The notes beneath the pieces are model-generated. The model was not told where the DNA came from, ran no database searches, and worked only from the letters and a program-made list of their open reading frames with translations. DNA of 64,000 bases. It comes from Allomuricauda sp. CAU 1633 (GTDB lineage Bacteria > Bacteroidota > Bacteroidia > Flavobacteriales > Flavobacteriaceae). The DNA is taken from NCBI RefSeq assembly GCF_017313225.1, contig NZ_JAFLNE010000011.1:20656-84655 (forward strand), in the 5' to 3' direction. The position numbers and the translations under genes are program-made. Shown here one piece after another: positions 25,794 through 34,716 of the stretch. The stretch's first letter is position 1, and each line of letters starts with the position of its first letter.

Positions 25794-26051
25794 TCAGTGT
25801 TCGTCTACATAAATTTCGCCCCTATGCGGCTTTAAAAGTTCCTTTACCTCTTTCAACTCAAACTCGGCAACTACCAAAAAGGCAATACTGTGTGTTGAGC
25901 TAAAGTGTTCAAATCCAGTAATGTCAAATTTCAACTCCTCGATCATTACAAACTCTTCAAGATGTTTCTGATAGTGTTCCGCAATATTGGCCGCACCGGG
26001 ACTTCTAAAATCCCAGATTAACTTTATTTTTCTATCCAAAGCTTTTTCCAT
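25794..26051 (-). CDS. Small conserved protein of unknown function
   Basis: An 85-residue protein from Met at 26051 (MEKALDRKIKLIWDFRS), which lies 4 bp after the upstream SRPBCC stop; the longer frame from 26090 would overlap that gene. It has a DFRSPGAANIAEHYQKHL segment and an acidic C-terminus with GEIYVDEH. I do not recognise a named family. Its coupling to the SRPBCC gene suggests a shared function. Confidence 0.6.
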   Translation of the reverse strand: MEKALDRKIKLIWDFRSPGAANIAEHYQKHLEEFVMIEELKFDITGFEHFSSTHSIAFLVVAEFELKEVKELLKPHRGEIYVDEH

Positions 26052-26055
26052 AGGA

Positions 26056-26508
26056 TTAGAGGTCTTGTACCGAGGTGCCTTTTTCGGCAAACGCCTTAAA
26101 ATCTTCCATGTATTTTTTTGACTGTTTTTTGAATGCGCCCGGCATCAAAAAACCCATCAGTTTCATACCAAAACCAGAAAATTGGAATTCACTTTCCGAA
26201 ATCCAACGGGTTTTTCCATCCTCTTCCTTAAAATAGTTTTTTTGGATGTTGTGTACACCTTTGGTATCATAGGTGGTATGCATTTCTTCGGGAAGATTTC
26301 GCTTAATGATGGTCTCTACCATATCCATTTTACGATTGCCCATGGTATAGCTCAAGGCCATCTGGGCGCCTTCCTGGCCTGGGTTTTTTGAAAGTTGTTC
26401 ATAGCCAACGAGCCCCCGCTGCCAGTGTTTCATGTTCTCCGGGTCATCCAGTTTCTTGGTAAACTCATCTCGGGGGAGTTCAACAAGAATTTCTGTGGTG
26501 TATTTCAT
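26056..26508 (-). CDS. SRPBCC family protein
   Basis: A 150-residue helix-grip (polyketide cyclase/dehydrase-like) protein. It starts MKYTTEILVELPRDEFTKKLDD and has an amphipathic C-terminal helix, KKQSKKYMEDFKAFAEKG. Such domains bind lipids or aromatic ligands. It is the second SRPBCC gene within 2.5 kb on this strand and is co-transcribed with the 85-residue gene. Confidence 0.8.
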   Translation of the reverse strand: MKYTTEILVELPRDEFTKKLDDPENMKHWQRGLVGYEQLSKNPGQEGAQMALSYTMGNRKMDMVETIIKRNLPEEMHTTYDTKGVHNIQKNYFKEEDGKTRWISESEFQFSGFGMKLMGFLMPGAFKKQSKKYMEDFKAFAEKGTSVQDL

Positions 26509-26624
26509 TTTCTGATTGGTTTTGCACTAATGTAATGATTTCTTTGAAGGAACGGTCTACTAAAAATCTGTTAATGAGAAAGGAACCTACTTGTATGGGA
26601 TTTTGTAATTGTTATTTTTGCGGA

Positions 26625-27506
26625 ATGCTTACGCTCCAAAAAAATAGTCTTATCCTACTTTGCATAACAGGTGTTCTTTTTATTTCATCCTGTGAAGGCC
26701 TTTTTAATAAGGAAGAAGAGCAGGAACCATTGGCCAGGGTTGGCGATACCTACTTGTATAAGGAAGATATTGCATCCTTTATCCGTGATGATATGTCTGC
26801 CGAGGATAGCACCTTGTTTGTTACAGATTATATCAACAACTGGGCATCCAAACAATTGTTGTTGTCCAAATCCAAAATTAACCTCCCTGAGGAAAAATTG
26901 GCAGAATTTGATCGTTTGGTCTCCAATTACCGATCGGATTTGTACACCAGGGCCTATATTGAGGCGTTGGTACTCCAAGCTCAGGATACTTCAGTGACCA
27001 ATTCCCAACTTCAACAATACTATGAGCGGGAGAAGGAAAATTTTAAACTCAACGAAAAGTTGGTGCAGCTTCGATTTGTGGGCATGTCTGAACAATTTTT
27101 GGATAAAGACCAAGTAAAGGCACGCATCAGGGATTGGAAGCAGAGTGATAAAACGTATTTGGATTCCATTGCGGTACAATTCAAGAAAATGCATTTTAAT
27201 GATTCCATTTGGGTAAGTGCCTCCAGGGTGATTGAAGAAATACCACCTTTAACCCCTGTGAATGAGGTGACCTACTTAAAAAAATCACAATTTTTTGAGT
27301 TACAAGATTCGTTAGAGGTATATTTGGGAATGGTGACCAATGTATTGGAAGTCAACGACACGGCTCCGTTTGAGTACATCGCTCCGGATATACGGCAATT
27401 GATTTTGAACCGACGAAGATTGGACTACGTAAAAAAACTAGAAACCGAAATTATAGATGAAGCCATTAAGAAGAATGAATTTGAGGTTTATGATAAAGAA
27501 AAATAA
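26625..27506 (+). CDS. SurA-like lipoprotein lacking an obvious PpiC domain
   Basis: The start at 26625 gives a lipoprotein signal, MLTLQKNSLILLCITGVLFISSC, with Cys23; the frame from 26535 adds an unlikely Cys-rich leader. The body (293 residues in all) is helical and charged, with the chaperone-like N-domain of SurA/PrsA proteins (LARVGDTYLYKEDIASFI). A parvulin domain cannot be found. A TATTTTTG box at 26613-26620 sits only 5 bp before the ATG, so either transcription is nearly leaderless or the box is chance. It overlaps the next SurA gene by 17 bp. Confidence 0.75.
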   Translation: MLTLQKNSLILLCITGVLFISSCEGLFNKEEEQEPLARVGDTYLYKEDIASFIRDDMSAEDSTLFVTDYINNWASKQLLLSKSKINLPEEKLAEFDRLVSNYRSDLYTRAYIEALVLQAQDTSVTNSQLQQYYEREKENFKLNEKLVQLRFVGMSEQFLDKDQVKARIRDWKQSDKTYLDSIAVQFKKMHFNDSIWVSASRVIEEIPPLTPVNEVTYLKKSQFFELQDSLEVYLGMVTNVLEVNDTAPFEYIAPDIRQLILNRRRLDYVKKLETEIIDEAIKKNEFEVYDKEK

Positions 27507-28893
27507 AATTGTTACAACTACGGCAATTTTTGCAGCCATGGGTATGCTACAAGCGCAAGATTTGGATGAGTCCATTGCAATCAATGATAGCACCAGTACG
27601 TCCAATAAAATAAAATTGGATGGTATAGCAGCGGTTATTGGGGATTATGTGATTTTGGAATCGGATATTGACAAAACTTTGATTGACTTAAAAAGTCAAG
27701 GTGCATCAACCCAGGATATAACCCGTTGCAGCTTGTTGGGAAAATTGATGGAAGACCGATTGTATGCCCACCAAGCAGTACAGGATAGTTTGTTGGTTTC
27801 AGACGATCAGGTAAATGCCACAAGTGATGGGCAGATTCAGCAGCTCACCCAGCAGATTGGAAGCGTGGAAAAAATGCTGAAGTATTACAACAAACCCGAT
27901 ATGGAAAGCTTTAGACAAGAGCTTTTTGAAATCAATAAGCTGCGAATGCTCTCCGAAAAAATGCAAAGCAAGATTGTTGAGGAAATTGAGGTGACCCCGG
28001 AGGAAGTACGTCAGTTTTTCAATAAGATTCCAGAGGATGAAAGACCAGTTTTTGGCGCGGAATTGGAGATAGCACAGATTGTAAAGCAACCGGAAGCCAC
28101 TGATGAAGAACGCCAAAAGGTCATCAATCAATTAAAGGAGATTAGACAAGACGTATTGGAAAATGAGGCCAGTTTCAATGTTAAGGCAATTCTCTATTCC
28201 CAAGACCCTGGGTCAAAATCCAAGGGGGGATTTTACAGCATGACCCGTGAAACTCCTTTCGTAAAGGAATTCAAGGATGTCGCCTTTAGTTTGCAAGAAG
28301 GTGAAATTTCTGAACCCTTTAAGACAGATTTCGGATACCACATCATCTATATTGAGAAAATTAGAGGTCAAGAAGTAGACCTTAGGCATATTTTGTTGAT
28401 TCCAGAAATTCCTAAAGAATCCATTGAAAAGGCAGTGCAGGAATTGGATACCATCCGCCAACAGGTTTTGGACGGGAAATACACTTTTGCCGATGCCGCT
28501 TTGAATTTTTCGGATGAAAAAGAAACCAAATTTGATGGTGGTCTTTTGAGAAACCCTATCAATTTTGACTCCCGTTTTGAATTGACCAAAATGGACCCCA
28601 CGCTGTATAACCAAGTGAGGAACATAAAGGATGGTGAAATATCAAAACCCATCCGTGAGGATGATCCAAGGGGAGGTGCGCCCAAGTTCAAAATCATGAA
28701 AATCTCCAACAGATATGACGAGCACAAGGCGGATTTTGCAAAAGATTATCTAAAAATTCAAGAACTGGCGCTCAGGGAAAAGCAGTTTAAAGCCATCAAG
28801 GAATGGATGGATGAACATATAGAGGACACCTATATCCACGTAAACACCGAAAATAAGGAGTGCGATTTTGCAAACAACTGGGTAAAGGAATAA
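27490..28893 (+). CDS. SurA-like periplasmic chaperone with two parvulin domains
   Basis: From Met at 27490 the 467-residue protein has a signal peptide (about 1-22, ending MLQAQ), a helical chaperone core, and two parvulin PPIase domains: about 165-265 (with SKGGFYSMTRETPF and EISEPFKTDFGYHI) and about 268-375 (DLRHILLIPE, ETKFDGGLLRNP). SurA-type proteins escort outer-membrane barrels across the periplasm. It is coupled to the lipoprotein before it and is 4 bp from the MoxR gene. Confidence 0.9.
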   Translation: MIKKNKIVTTTAIFAAMGMLQAQDLDESIAINDSTSTSNKIKLDGIAAVIGDYVILESDIDKTLIDLKSQGASTQDITRCSLLGKLMEDRLYAHQAVQDSLLVSDDQVNATSDGQIQQLTQQIGSVEKMLKYYNKPDMESFRQELFEINKLRMLSEKMQSKIVEEIEVTPEEVRQFFNKIPEDERPVFGAELEIAQIVKQPEATDEERQKVINQLKEIRQDVLENEASFNVKAILYSQDPGSKSKGGFYSMTRETPFVKEFKDVAFSLQEGEISEPFKTDFGYHIIYIEKIRGQEVDLRHILLIPEIPKESIEKAVQELDTIRQQVLDGKYTFADAALNFSDEKETKFDGGLLRNPINFDSRFELTKMDPTLYNQVRNIKDGEISKPIREDDPRGGAPKFKIMKISNRYDEHKADFAKDYLKIQELALREKQFKAIKEWMDEHIEDTYIHVNTENKECDFANNWVKE

Positions 28894-28897
28894 ATAC

Positions 28898-29851
28898 ATG
28901 TCAGACGTTACAGCCGTTGAAAATCTTGTAAAAAAACATGAAGCCCTAAAAAAAGAGATTGCCAAGGCCATTGTAGGCCAAGAAAAGGTGATTGAGCAGA
29001 TTTTACTTTCCATTTATACGGGGGGTCACTCCCTTCTAATAGGAGTTCCGGGTTTGGCAAAAACGCTAATGGTCAATACTATAGCACAGACCTTGGGGCT
29101 CGATTTCAAAAGAATTCAGTTTACCCCGGATTTAATGCCCAGTGATATTCTAGGGAGCGAAGTTTTGGACCAAAATCGGAATTTCAAGTTTATTATGGGA
29201 CCCGTTTTTGGAAACATCATCTTGGCCGATGAAATCAATAGGACACCGCCAAAAACCCAAGCGGCACTTTTGGAAGCCATGCAGGAACGAGCTGTGACCA
29301 TTGCGGGAAAACAGTATAAACTCAACCGCCCTTATTTTGTATTGGCCACCCAAAACCCTATTGAGCAGGAAGGAACCTATCCCTTGCCGGAAGCACAATT
29401 GGACCGTTTTATGTTTGCTATTGAGCTGACATATCCATCTATTGAAGAAGAAATCCAAGTAGTGAAATCAACTACTACGGATGACGAGGTCGAAATCAAT
29501 ACCTTGTTCACTGCAGATGAAATCATTGAAGTGCAACATTTGGTACGAAGAATTCCTGTGCCGGACAATGTGGTGGATTACACTGTGAGATTGGTCAATA
29601 AGACACGACCCGGTTTGGAGGGAGCATCCGATTTTGTGAACAATTATGTGGATTGGGGTGCGGGACCAAGAGCCTCGCAGAACCTCGTACTTGCCGCTAA
29701 GGCCCATGCTGCTGTTCATGGAAAATTCTCTCCTGACATTGAAGATGTAAAAGCAGTGTCCTTGGGAATACTTCGCCATAGAATCCTAAAAAACTACAAG
29801 GCGGAAGCCGAAGGAATTTCTGAGGAAAGGATTATCTCCGAATTGTTGTAA
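28898..29851 (+). CDS. MoxR-family AAA+ ATPase
   Basis: A 317-residue MoxR ATPase with Walker A GVPGLAKT (residues 49-56), Walker B IILADEINRTPPKTQ (about residues 107-121), the sensor motif ATQNPIEQEGTYPLPEAQLDRF and the arginine-finger-like RRIPVP region. MoxR proteins act as chaperones for metalloenzyme or secreted-protein maturation, usually with von Willebrand-type partners. No such partner follows, as the next gene is aconitase. It forms a unit with the two SurA-like genes. Confidence 0.93.
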   Translation: MSDVTAVENLVKKHEALKKEIAKAIVGQEKVIEQILLSIYTGGHSLLIGVPGLAKTLMVNTIAQTLGLDFKRIQFTPDLMPSDILGSEVLDQNRNFKFIMGPVFGNIILADEINRTPPKTQAALLEAMQERAVTIAGKQYKLNRPYFVLATQNPIEQEGTYPLPEAQLDRFMFAIELTYPSIEEEIQVVKSTTTDDEVEINTLFTADEIIEVQHLVRRIPVPDNVVDYTVRLVNKTRPGLEGASDFVNNYVDWGAGPRASQNLVLAAKAHAAVHGKFSPDIEDVKAVSLGILRHRILKNYKAEAEGISEERIISELL

Positions 29852-29904
29852 ATATCAAATCTTCTGCACTATTTAGGGGAATTCTAATTCCGAAATCGTA
29901 GGTA

Positions 29905-29932
29905 TTTTAGTAAATTTACCAAATTACTAAAA
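29905..29932. promoter_or_regulatory. 9-bp inverted repeat before the aconitase gene
   Basis: Arms TTTTAGTAA (29905-29913) and TTACTAAAA (29924-29932) pair perfectly around 10 bp, ending 20 bp before the aconitase ATG. A candidate operator or 5'-UTR stem. Confidence 0.35.
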
Positions 29933-29952
29933 TCTTAAAACTCGATTATAGA

Positions 29953-32220
29953 ATGGCATTTGATATTGACATGATTAAGGGCGTCTACGCTTCCATGGGG
30001 GAACGTGTGGACAAAGCCCGGGAGTTGGTGGGAAAACCCCTTACCCTTGCTGAAAAAATATTGTATTCACATTTATGGGATGGAATGCCCACCAAGGAAT
30101 TTATCAGAGGAAAGGATTATGTTGATTTTGCCCCAGATAGAATAGCCTGTCAAGATGCAACGGCCCAGATGGCTTTGTTGCAATTTATGCAGGCCGGTAA
30201 AGATAAAGTGGCTGTACCTACCACCGTGCATTGTGATCACCTGATTCAGGCTAAGGATGGCGCTGCTACGGATTTAAGACATGCCAACGAGACCAGCAAG
30301 GAAGTATTTGATTTCCTTGGGTCGGTATCCAACAAATATGGAATTGGGTTCTGGAAGCCCGGAGCCGGTATTATTCACCAAGTGGTATTGGAAAACTACG
30401 CGTTCCCAGGGGGAATGATGATTGGAACCGATTCACACACGGTTAATGCAGGTGGATTGGGCATGGTGGCCATTGGTGTTGGTGGAGCTGATGCAGTGGA
30501 TGTTATGGCCGGAATGGCTTGGGAATTGAAGTTTCCGAAGTTGATTGGGGTTAAATTGACAGGAAAACTATCCGGATGGACTGCTCCCAAGGATGTAATT
30601 TTAAAAGTGGCTGAGATTCTTACTGTAAAAGGGGGAACCGGAGCTATTGTGGAATATTTTGGCCCTGGAGCCACTTCAATGTCCTGTACCGGTAAAGGAA
30701 CCATCTGTAACATGGGTGCAGAAATCGGAGCGACCACTTCAACCTTTGGTTATGATGAATCTATGGAGCGTTACCTAAGAGCTACCGATAGGGAAGATGT
30801 AGCTGATGAGGCCAATAAAGTAAAAGAGCATTTAACGGCAGACCCGGAGGTATACGCCAACCCTGAGAACTATTTTGATCAGGTCATTGAAATCAACTTA
30901 ACGGAATTGAAACCGTTGTTGAACGGACCTTTTACGCCAGATTTGGCTACTGAAGTAGGAACCATGACCGATAAGGCCACGGAAAACGGATGGCCGTTGG
31001 CTGTGGAATGGGGATTGATAGGTTCTTGTACCAACTCTTCTTATGAAGATTTGTCGAGAGCATCCTCCATTGCCCAACAAGCTTTGGACAAAAAATTGAA
31101 AACAAAAGCTGAATTTGGAATCAACCCGGGTTCCGAACAGGTAAGATATACTACCGAACGTGATGGGATTCTTCAAATCTTTGAAAAATTGGATGCCAAG
31201 ATTTTTACCAACGCTTGTGGACCTTGTATAGGCCAGTGGGCACGGTATAAGGATCCAAAGAATGCGCCTAAGAACAGTATTGTGCATTCCTTCAACCGAA
31301 ACTTTGCCAAGCGTGCGGACGGAAACCCTAACACACATGCTTTCGTTGCTTCGCCAGAAATGACTGCAGCCATTGCTATTGCAGGCCGATTGGATTTCAA
31401 TCCATTGACCGACAAATTGATCAATGAGGATGGAGAAGAGGTGATGTTGGATGAGCCGACAGGATGGGAGTTGCCTCCAAAAGGATTTGAAGTCAAAGAA
31501 AATGGCTATGTAGATCCTCTTGAAGATGGTAGCGGGGTTGATGTGATTGTTGCTCCTGACTCTGAGCGCCTACAATTGTTGGAACCTTTTGAACCTATGA
31601 CACCTGCTAGTCTGCAGGGTATGAAACTATTGATCAAAGCCTTTGGAAAATGTACTACCGACCACATTTCCATGGCTGGTCCTTGGTTGCGCTTTAGAGG
31701 GCATTTGGACAACATTGCCAATAACACATTGATTGGAGCGGTGAATGCCTTCAATCAAAAGACCAACTTTGTGAAAAATCAGTTGACTGGCGAATATGAG
31801 GGTGTTCCTGATGCACAAAGAGCCTATAAAAAAGCAGGTATCAAAACGATTGTTGTAGGTGACCACAACTATGGTGAAGGATCTTCCAGAGAGCATGCAG
31901 CCATGCAGCCCAGACATTTGGGTGTTGCTGCCGTGTTGGTAAAATCGTTTGCAAGGATTCACGAGACCAACCTGAAGAAACAGGGGATGTTGGCCTTGAC
32001 TTTTGCCAATGAAAGCGATTATGATCTTATTCAAGAAGACGATACCTTCAATTTCTTGGATATTGATGCCTTTGCTCCTGACAAGCCTTTGACCATTGAG
32101 ATTGTTCATGCTGATGGTAGTAAGGACAGCATTAAAGTGAATCATTCGTACAATAATGCACAAATCAAATGGTTCAATGAAGGTTCAGCCTTGAACCTGA
32201 TCAAAAAAGAGAATGCTTAA
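29953..32220 (+). CDS. Aconitate hydratase
   Basis: Converts citrate to isocitrate in the TCA cycle using a [4Fe-4S] cluster. The 755-residue protein is of the mitochondrial-type (Aco2-like) form. Cluster cysteines are seen in GSCTNSSYEDL and NACGPCIGQWA (the Cys-X2-Cys pair). Other landmarks are VHCDHLIQAKDG, GTDSHTVNAGGLG, and GEGSSREHAAMQPR in the swivelling C-terminal domain. I avoid acnA/acnB naming because this type is neither E. coli form. The terminator follows at 32242. Confidence 0.96.
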   Translation: MAFDIDMIKGVYASMGERVDKARELVGKPLTLAEKILYSHLWDGMPTKEFIRGKDYVDFAPDRIACQDATAQMALLQFMQAGKDKVAVPTTVHCDHLIQAKDGAATDLRHANETSKEVFDFLGSVSNKYGIGFWKPGAGIIHQVVLENYAFPGGMMIGTDSHTVNAGGLGMVAIGVGGADAVDVMAGMAWELKFPKLIGVKLTGKLSGWTAPKDVILKVAEILTVKGGTGAIVEYFGPGATSMSCTGKGTICNMGAEIGATTSTFGYDESMERYLRATDREDVADEANKVKEHLTADPEVYANPENYFDQVIEINLTELKPLLNGPFTPDLATEVGTMTDKATENGWPLAVEWGLIGSCTNSSYEDLSRASSIAQQALDKKLKTKAEFGINPGSEQVRYTTERDGILQIFEKLDAKIFTNACGPCIGQWARYKDPKNAPKNSIVHSFNRNFAKRADGNPNTHAFVASPEMTAAIAIAGRLDFNPLTDKLINEDGEEVMLDEPTGWELPPKGFEVKENGYVDPLEDGSGVDVIVAPDSERLQLLEPFEPMTPASLQGMKLLIKAFGKCTTDHISMAGPWLRFRGHLDNIANNTLIGAVNAFNQKTNFVKNQLTGEYEGVPDAQRAYKKAGIKTIVVGDHNYGEGSSREHAAMQPRHLGVAAVLVKSFARIHETNLKKQGMLALTFANESDYDLIQEDDTFNFLDIDAFAPDKPLTIEIVHADGSKDSIKVNHSYNNAQIKWFNEGSALNLIKKENA

Positions 32221-32241
32221 ATTTTTTTAAGATTATTCAAT

Positions 32242-32280
32242 AAAACTCCTGATATTGGCAAAATATCAGGAGTTTTTAAT
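32242..32280 (+). terminator. Terminator of the aconitase gene
   Basis: A perfect 15-bp stem (AAAACTCCTGATATT at 32242-32256 with AATATCAGGAGTTTT at 32262-32276) and a GGCAA loop, then TTAAT. The exact match over 15 bp makes it one of the strongest stems in the window. Confidence 0.88.
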
Positions 32281-32300
32281 TTTAATACAGCCCCCAAAGC

Positions 32301-32861
32301 ATGAAAATCAGTAAAAAGACCGTACTCAATATTGTATTGATTCTTTTTATACTCTCTTTTTTTGTAACCCCCCTTGGATATTACGGCAAGATTTTTTTAA
32401 ACCGATTGTTCGCTTTTTCACCACCTGTGATTGAAGAATCACAACGAGAAAAAATCACCGACTACGATTGGCAATTGAAAGATGAGAATTGGGACTTTTT
32501 CAATTTTGAAAGATCGAAAGGAAATGTGGTATTCATTAATTTGTGGGCATCTTGGCGTTTACCCAGTGAAGCTGAACTGTCAAGTGTTCAGGAGCTTTAC
32601 GACAAATACAAAGGCAAGGTGGATTTCTACATCATTACTAATGAAGAAAGACAACCTGTTGAAGCTTTTATGGAAGAGCACGAATTTACATTTCCGGTCA
32701 CCTATTTGATCATTGGCGAGAAAATGCCTATTGACTCTAGTAAGGTACCCGCTTCCTACCTTATTGATAAATCTGGGAATATCATTGTCCATAAAGAAGG
32801 TATTGCCGATTGGAGCAATCGTAAATTCTATAAATTGTTGGATAAATTGATTGCAGAATAA
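32301..32861 (+). CDS. TlpA-like thioredoxin-fold protein lacking redox cysteines
   Basis: A 186-residue protein with an N-terminal anchor (about residues 8-27) and a thioredoxin fold outside the inner membrane. Where TlpA proteins have WCxxC, this one reads Trp85-Arg86-Leu-Pro88-Ser89 in LWASWRLPSEAEL, so both redox cysteines are gone, while the cis-proline region KVPASYLI and overall length are kept. It cannot be a standard thiol reductase; a ligand-binding or chaperone role is inferred. It is co-linear and equal in length with the next gene, with 5 bp between them, pointing to a tandem duplication followed by loss of the active site. Confidence 0.82.
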   Translation: MKISKKTVLNIVLILFILSFFVTPLGYYGKIFLNRLFAFSPPVIEESQREKITDYDWQLKDENWDFFNFERSKGNVVFINLWASWRLPSEAELSSVQELYDKYKGKVDFYIITNEERQPVEAFMEEHEFTFPVTYLIIGEKMPIDSSKVPASYLIDKSGNIIVHKEGIADWSNRKFYKLLDKLIAE

Positions 32862-32866
32862 TCACT

Positions 32867-33427
32867 ATGAAGTTTTCCAGGGAACAGATTAGCAATGGCA
32901 TTTGGATTTTGGCCATTATTCTGATTGTCTTTACCCCAATTGGGTTCCATCTTCGGGTGTTGGTCAGCAAAGTTATAGCTACTAGCGCTGATGTAGTTGA
33001 GGTTAATGAACAAAATACGCTGAAAAACTACCATTGGAATTTGGTTGATGCTGAAGGTCAGCACATGGATTTTACATCCCAACAAGGAGAAGTGGTATTG
33101 GTCAATTTTTGGGCCACGTGGTGTCCACCTTGTATTGCTGAGTTACCAAGTTTGGTGGAACTCCATAAAGATTACACTAACAAGGTGGTTTTTGCCTTTG
33201 TGGCCAGTGATGAACGTGACAAAGTCACTGCGTTCCTTGAAAGGAAGGGATACCAACTCCCGGTCTATTTTGAGGCTTCTCAAACGCCCGATGCGTTGTA
33301 CTCGAAAAGTATTCCTGCAACATATATTATCAGTAAATCAGGCAAAATTGTGGTGGATGAAAAAGGGGCTGCCAATTGGAATTCTGAAAGCACAAGGGCC
33401 TTGTTGGACAGCCTTCTTTTGGAGTAG
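32867..33427 (+). CDS. TlpA-family thiol-disulfide reductase
   Basis: The intact twin of the preceding gene: 186 residues, the same N-terminal anchor (about 11-30) and redox motif WCPPC with Cys86 and Cys89 in NFWATWCPPCIAEL. The cis-Pro loop is SIPATYII. It reduces disulfides outside the inner membrane, for example in cytochrome c maturation; no cytochrome genes are near. It meets the crtZ gene tail-to-tail with no gap. Confidence 0.92.
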   Translation: MKFSREQISNGIWILAIILIVFTPIGFHLRVLVSKVIATSADVVEVNEQNTLKNYHWNLVDAEGQHMDFTSQQGEVVLVNFWATWCPPCIAELPSLVELHKDYTNKVVFAFVASDERDKVTAFLERKGYQLPVYFEASQTPDALYSKSIPATYIISKSGKIVVDEKGAANWNSESTRALLDSLLLE

Positions 33428-33877
33428 TTATTTTTTAAAGTATTTAAAGGGAACAAAGAGCATCCCAAAACACTCTCCATCTTCCTTGCCCAAATGTTTA
33501 TGGTGCATTTTATGGGCGCGTCGTACCCCTCGGGCATACCAATTGTTGGCATTTCTAAATAGCTTAAACCGTTGGTGGATAAAAATATCGTGCACCAAAA
33601 AATAGGCAATGCCATAGGCCAAAATACCAAAGCCCAAAGGCCATCCGTACCAAAATGAGGTATAACTGCCCAAAAAGAACAAGGTCATACTAACCACTGC
33701 GTAGAACAAGAAAAAAGCGTCGTTTCGTTCAAACCAAGAATCGTGGTCCTTTTTATGATGGTCTCTGTGGAGGCTCCATAAAAATCCATGCATTACATAT
33801 TTATGGGTAAACCATGCCATGAATTCCATAAAACAGAAGGTTGCCAAAAAAATTCCTATCCAGAGCGCTATTTTCAT
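33428..33877 (-). CDS. crtZ: Beta-carotene hydroxylase CrtZ
   Basis: A 149-residue integral-membrane di-iron hydroxylase that turns beta-carotene into zeaxanthin. All histidine boxes are present: HKYVMH, HRDHH, HDIFIHQR and HKMHH, between four hydrophobic helices. It is the last gene of the merR-crtI-crtB-crtZ operon, and its start overlaps the crtB stop by 4 bp (ATGA). A lycopene cyclase gene, which would supply its substrate, is not in this window. Confidence 0.96.
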   Translation of the reverse strand: MKIALWIGIFLATFCFMEFMAWFTHKYVMHGFLWSLHRDHHKKDHDSWFERNDAFFLFYAVVSMTLFFLGSYTSFWYGWPLGFGILAYGIAYFLVHDIFIHQRFKLFRNANNWYARGVRRAHKMHHKHLGKEDGECFGMLFVPFKYFKK

Positions 33878-34716
33878 TGTACTAATTGTAGTTTGTAATT
33901 TAGATAAGATTGGGCTAAAAGTCCAAATTTTTGGTAGTTGGGTACACGGATTCTGGCATTTTTTATTTCAAGTGGAGCTGTGCCCTGTAGTTTTTGGAGC
34001 AACTTTTTGTAATAACGATACGCCGTATAGACCCCAAATTTAGCCTGCTCCGGTAGTTTTGTAATACCAGAGTATCCTATTGCAAAATCTGCTTTGATTT
34101 CATTCACAATCCGTTTTTTGGAATCTTCATCCAATTCCATTAGGTTGGTATTGGGGAAGTAGGTGCGGTTGAGGTCTTCGTAATCCGCTTTCAGGTCCCT
34201 GAGGAAGTTCACTTTTTGGAACGCAGAGCCCAAGGCCATAGCCGATTCCTTCAGTTCCTCATACTTTTCTTTGTTTCCGTTAACAAAGACACAAAGGCAC
34301 ATCAACCCAACCACATCCGCTGAACCATAGATGTACTCTCGATATTCATCAAAAGTTTTATAATTCTTTTTGGTCAAATCCATACGCATACTTTTCATAA
34401 AAGATTCCACCAAGTGGTGTGGGATGTCATATTTGTGATAGGTATGTTGAAAGGAATTTAAAATGGGATTCAAGCTAATTTTGTTGGTAATGGCTTGTTC
34501 CATATCACTTTCAAAATCGTTAAAAAGCTGTGCTTTGTTATAGTCGTGGAATGTATCCACAATTTCATCGGCAAAGCGAACAAACCCATAAATGTTGTAA
34601 ATATCGGCACGGATAGAAGGGGCGAGCATTTTAGTGGCCAAGGCAAAGGAGGTACTGTAGGACTGGGTAACAATCTTGCTACAGTGGTATGATACATCGT
34701 CAAAAATAGTTTTCAT
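33874..34716 (-). CDS. crtB: Phytoene synthase CrtB
   Basis: Condenses two geranylgeranyl diphosphates head-to-head into phytoene. The 280-residue protein has the prenyl-binding DxxxD sites in ADEIVDTFHD (about residue 50) and the second acidic region in LRDLKADYEDLNRTYFP, plus SADVVGLMCL. It overlaps crtI and crtZ by 4 bp on each side, so the three are translationally coupled. Confidence 0.95.
   Translation of the reverse strand: MKTIFDDVSYHCSKIVTQSYSTSFALATKMLAPSIRADIYNIYGFVRFADEIVDTFHDYNKAQLFNDFESDMEQAITNKISLNPILNSFQHTYHKYDIPHHLVESFMKSMRMDLTKKNYKTFDEYREYIYGSADVVGLMCLCVFVNGNKEKYEELKESAMALGSAFQKVNFLRDLKADYEDLNRTYFPNTNLMELDEDSKKRIVNEIKADFAIGYSGITKLPEQAKFGVYTAYRYYKKLLQKLQGTAPLEIKNARIRVPNYQKFGLLAQSYLNYKLQLVQ

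Noticed and set aside
26535..26624. An upstream 30-residue extension of the SurA-like lipoprotein
   Set aside because: The extension is Cys-rich and lies before the lipoprotein signal, which must be at the true N-terminus.
33045..33605. A long 186-residue + strand frame beginning MMLKVSTWILHP
   Set aside because: It is a +1 shadow of the second TlpA gene that runs antiparallel into crtZ; codon use and lack of any domain make it an overlap artefact.
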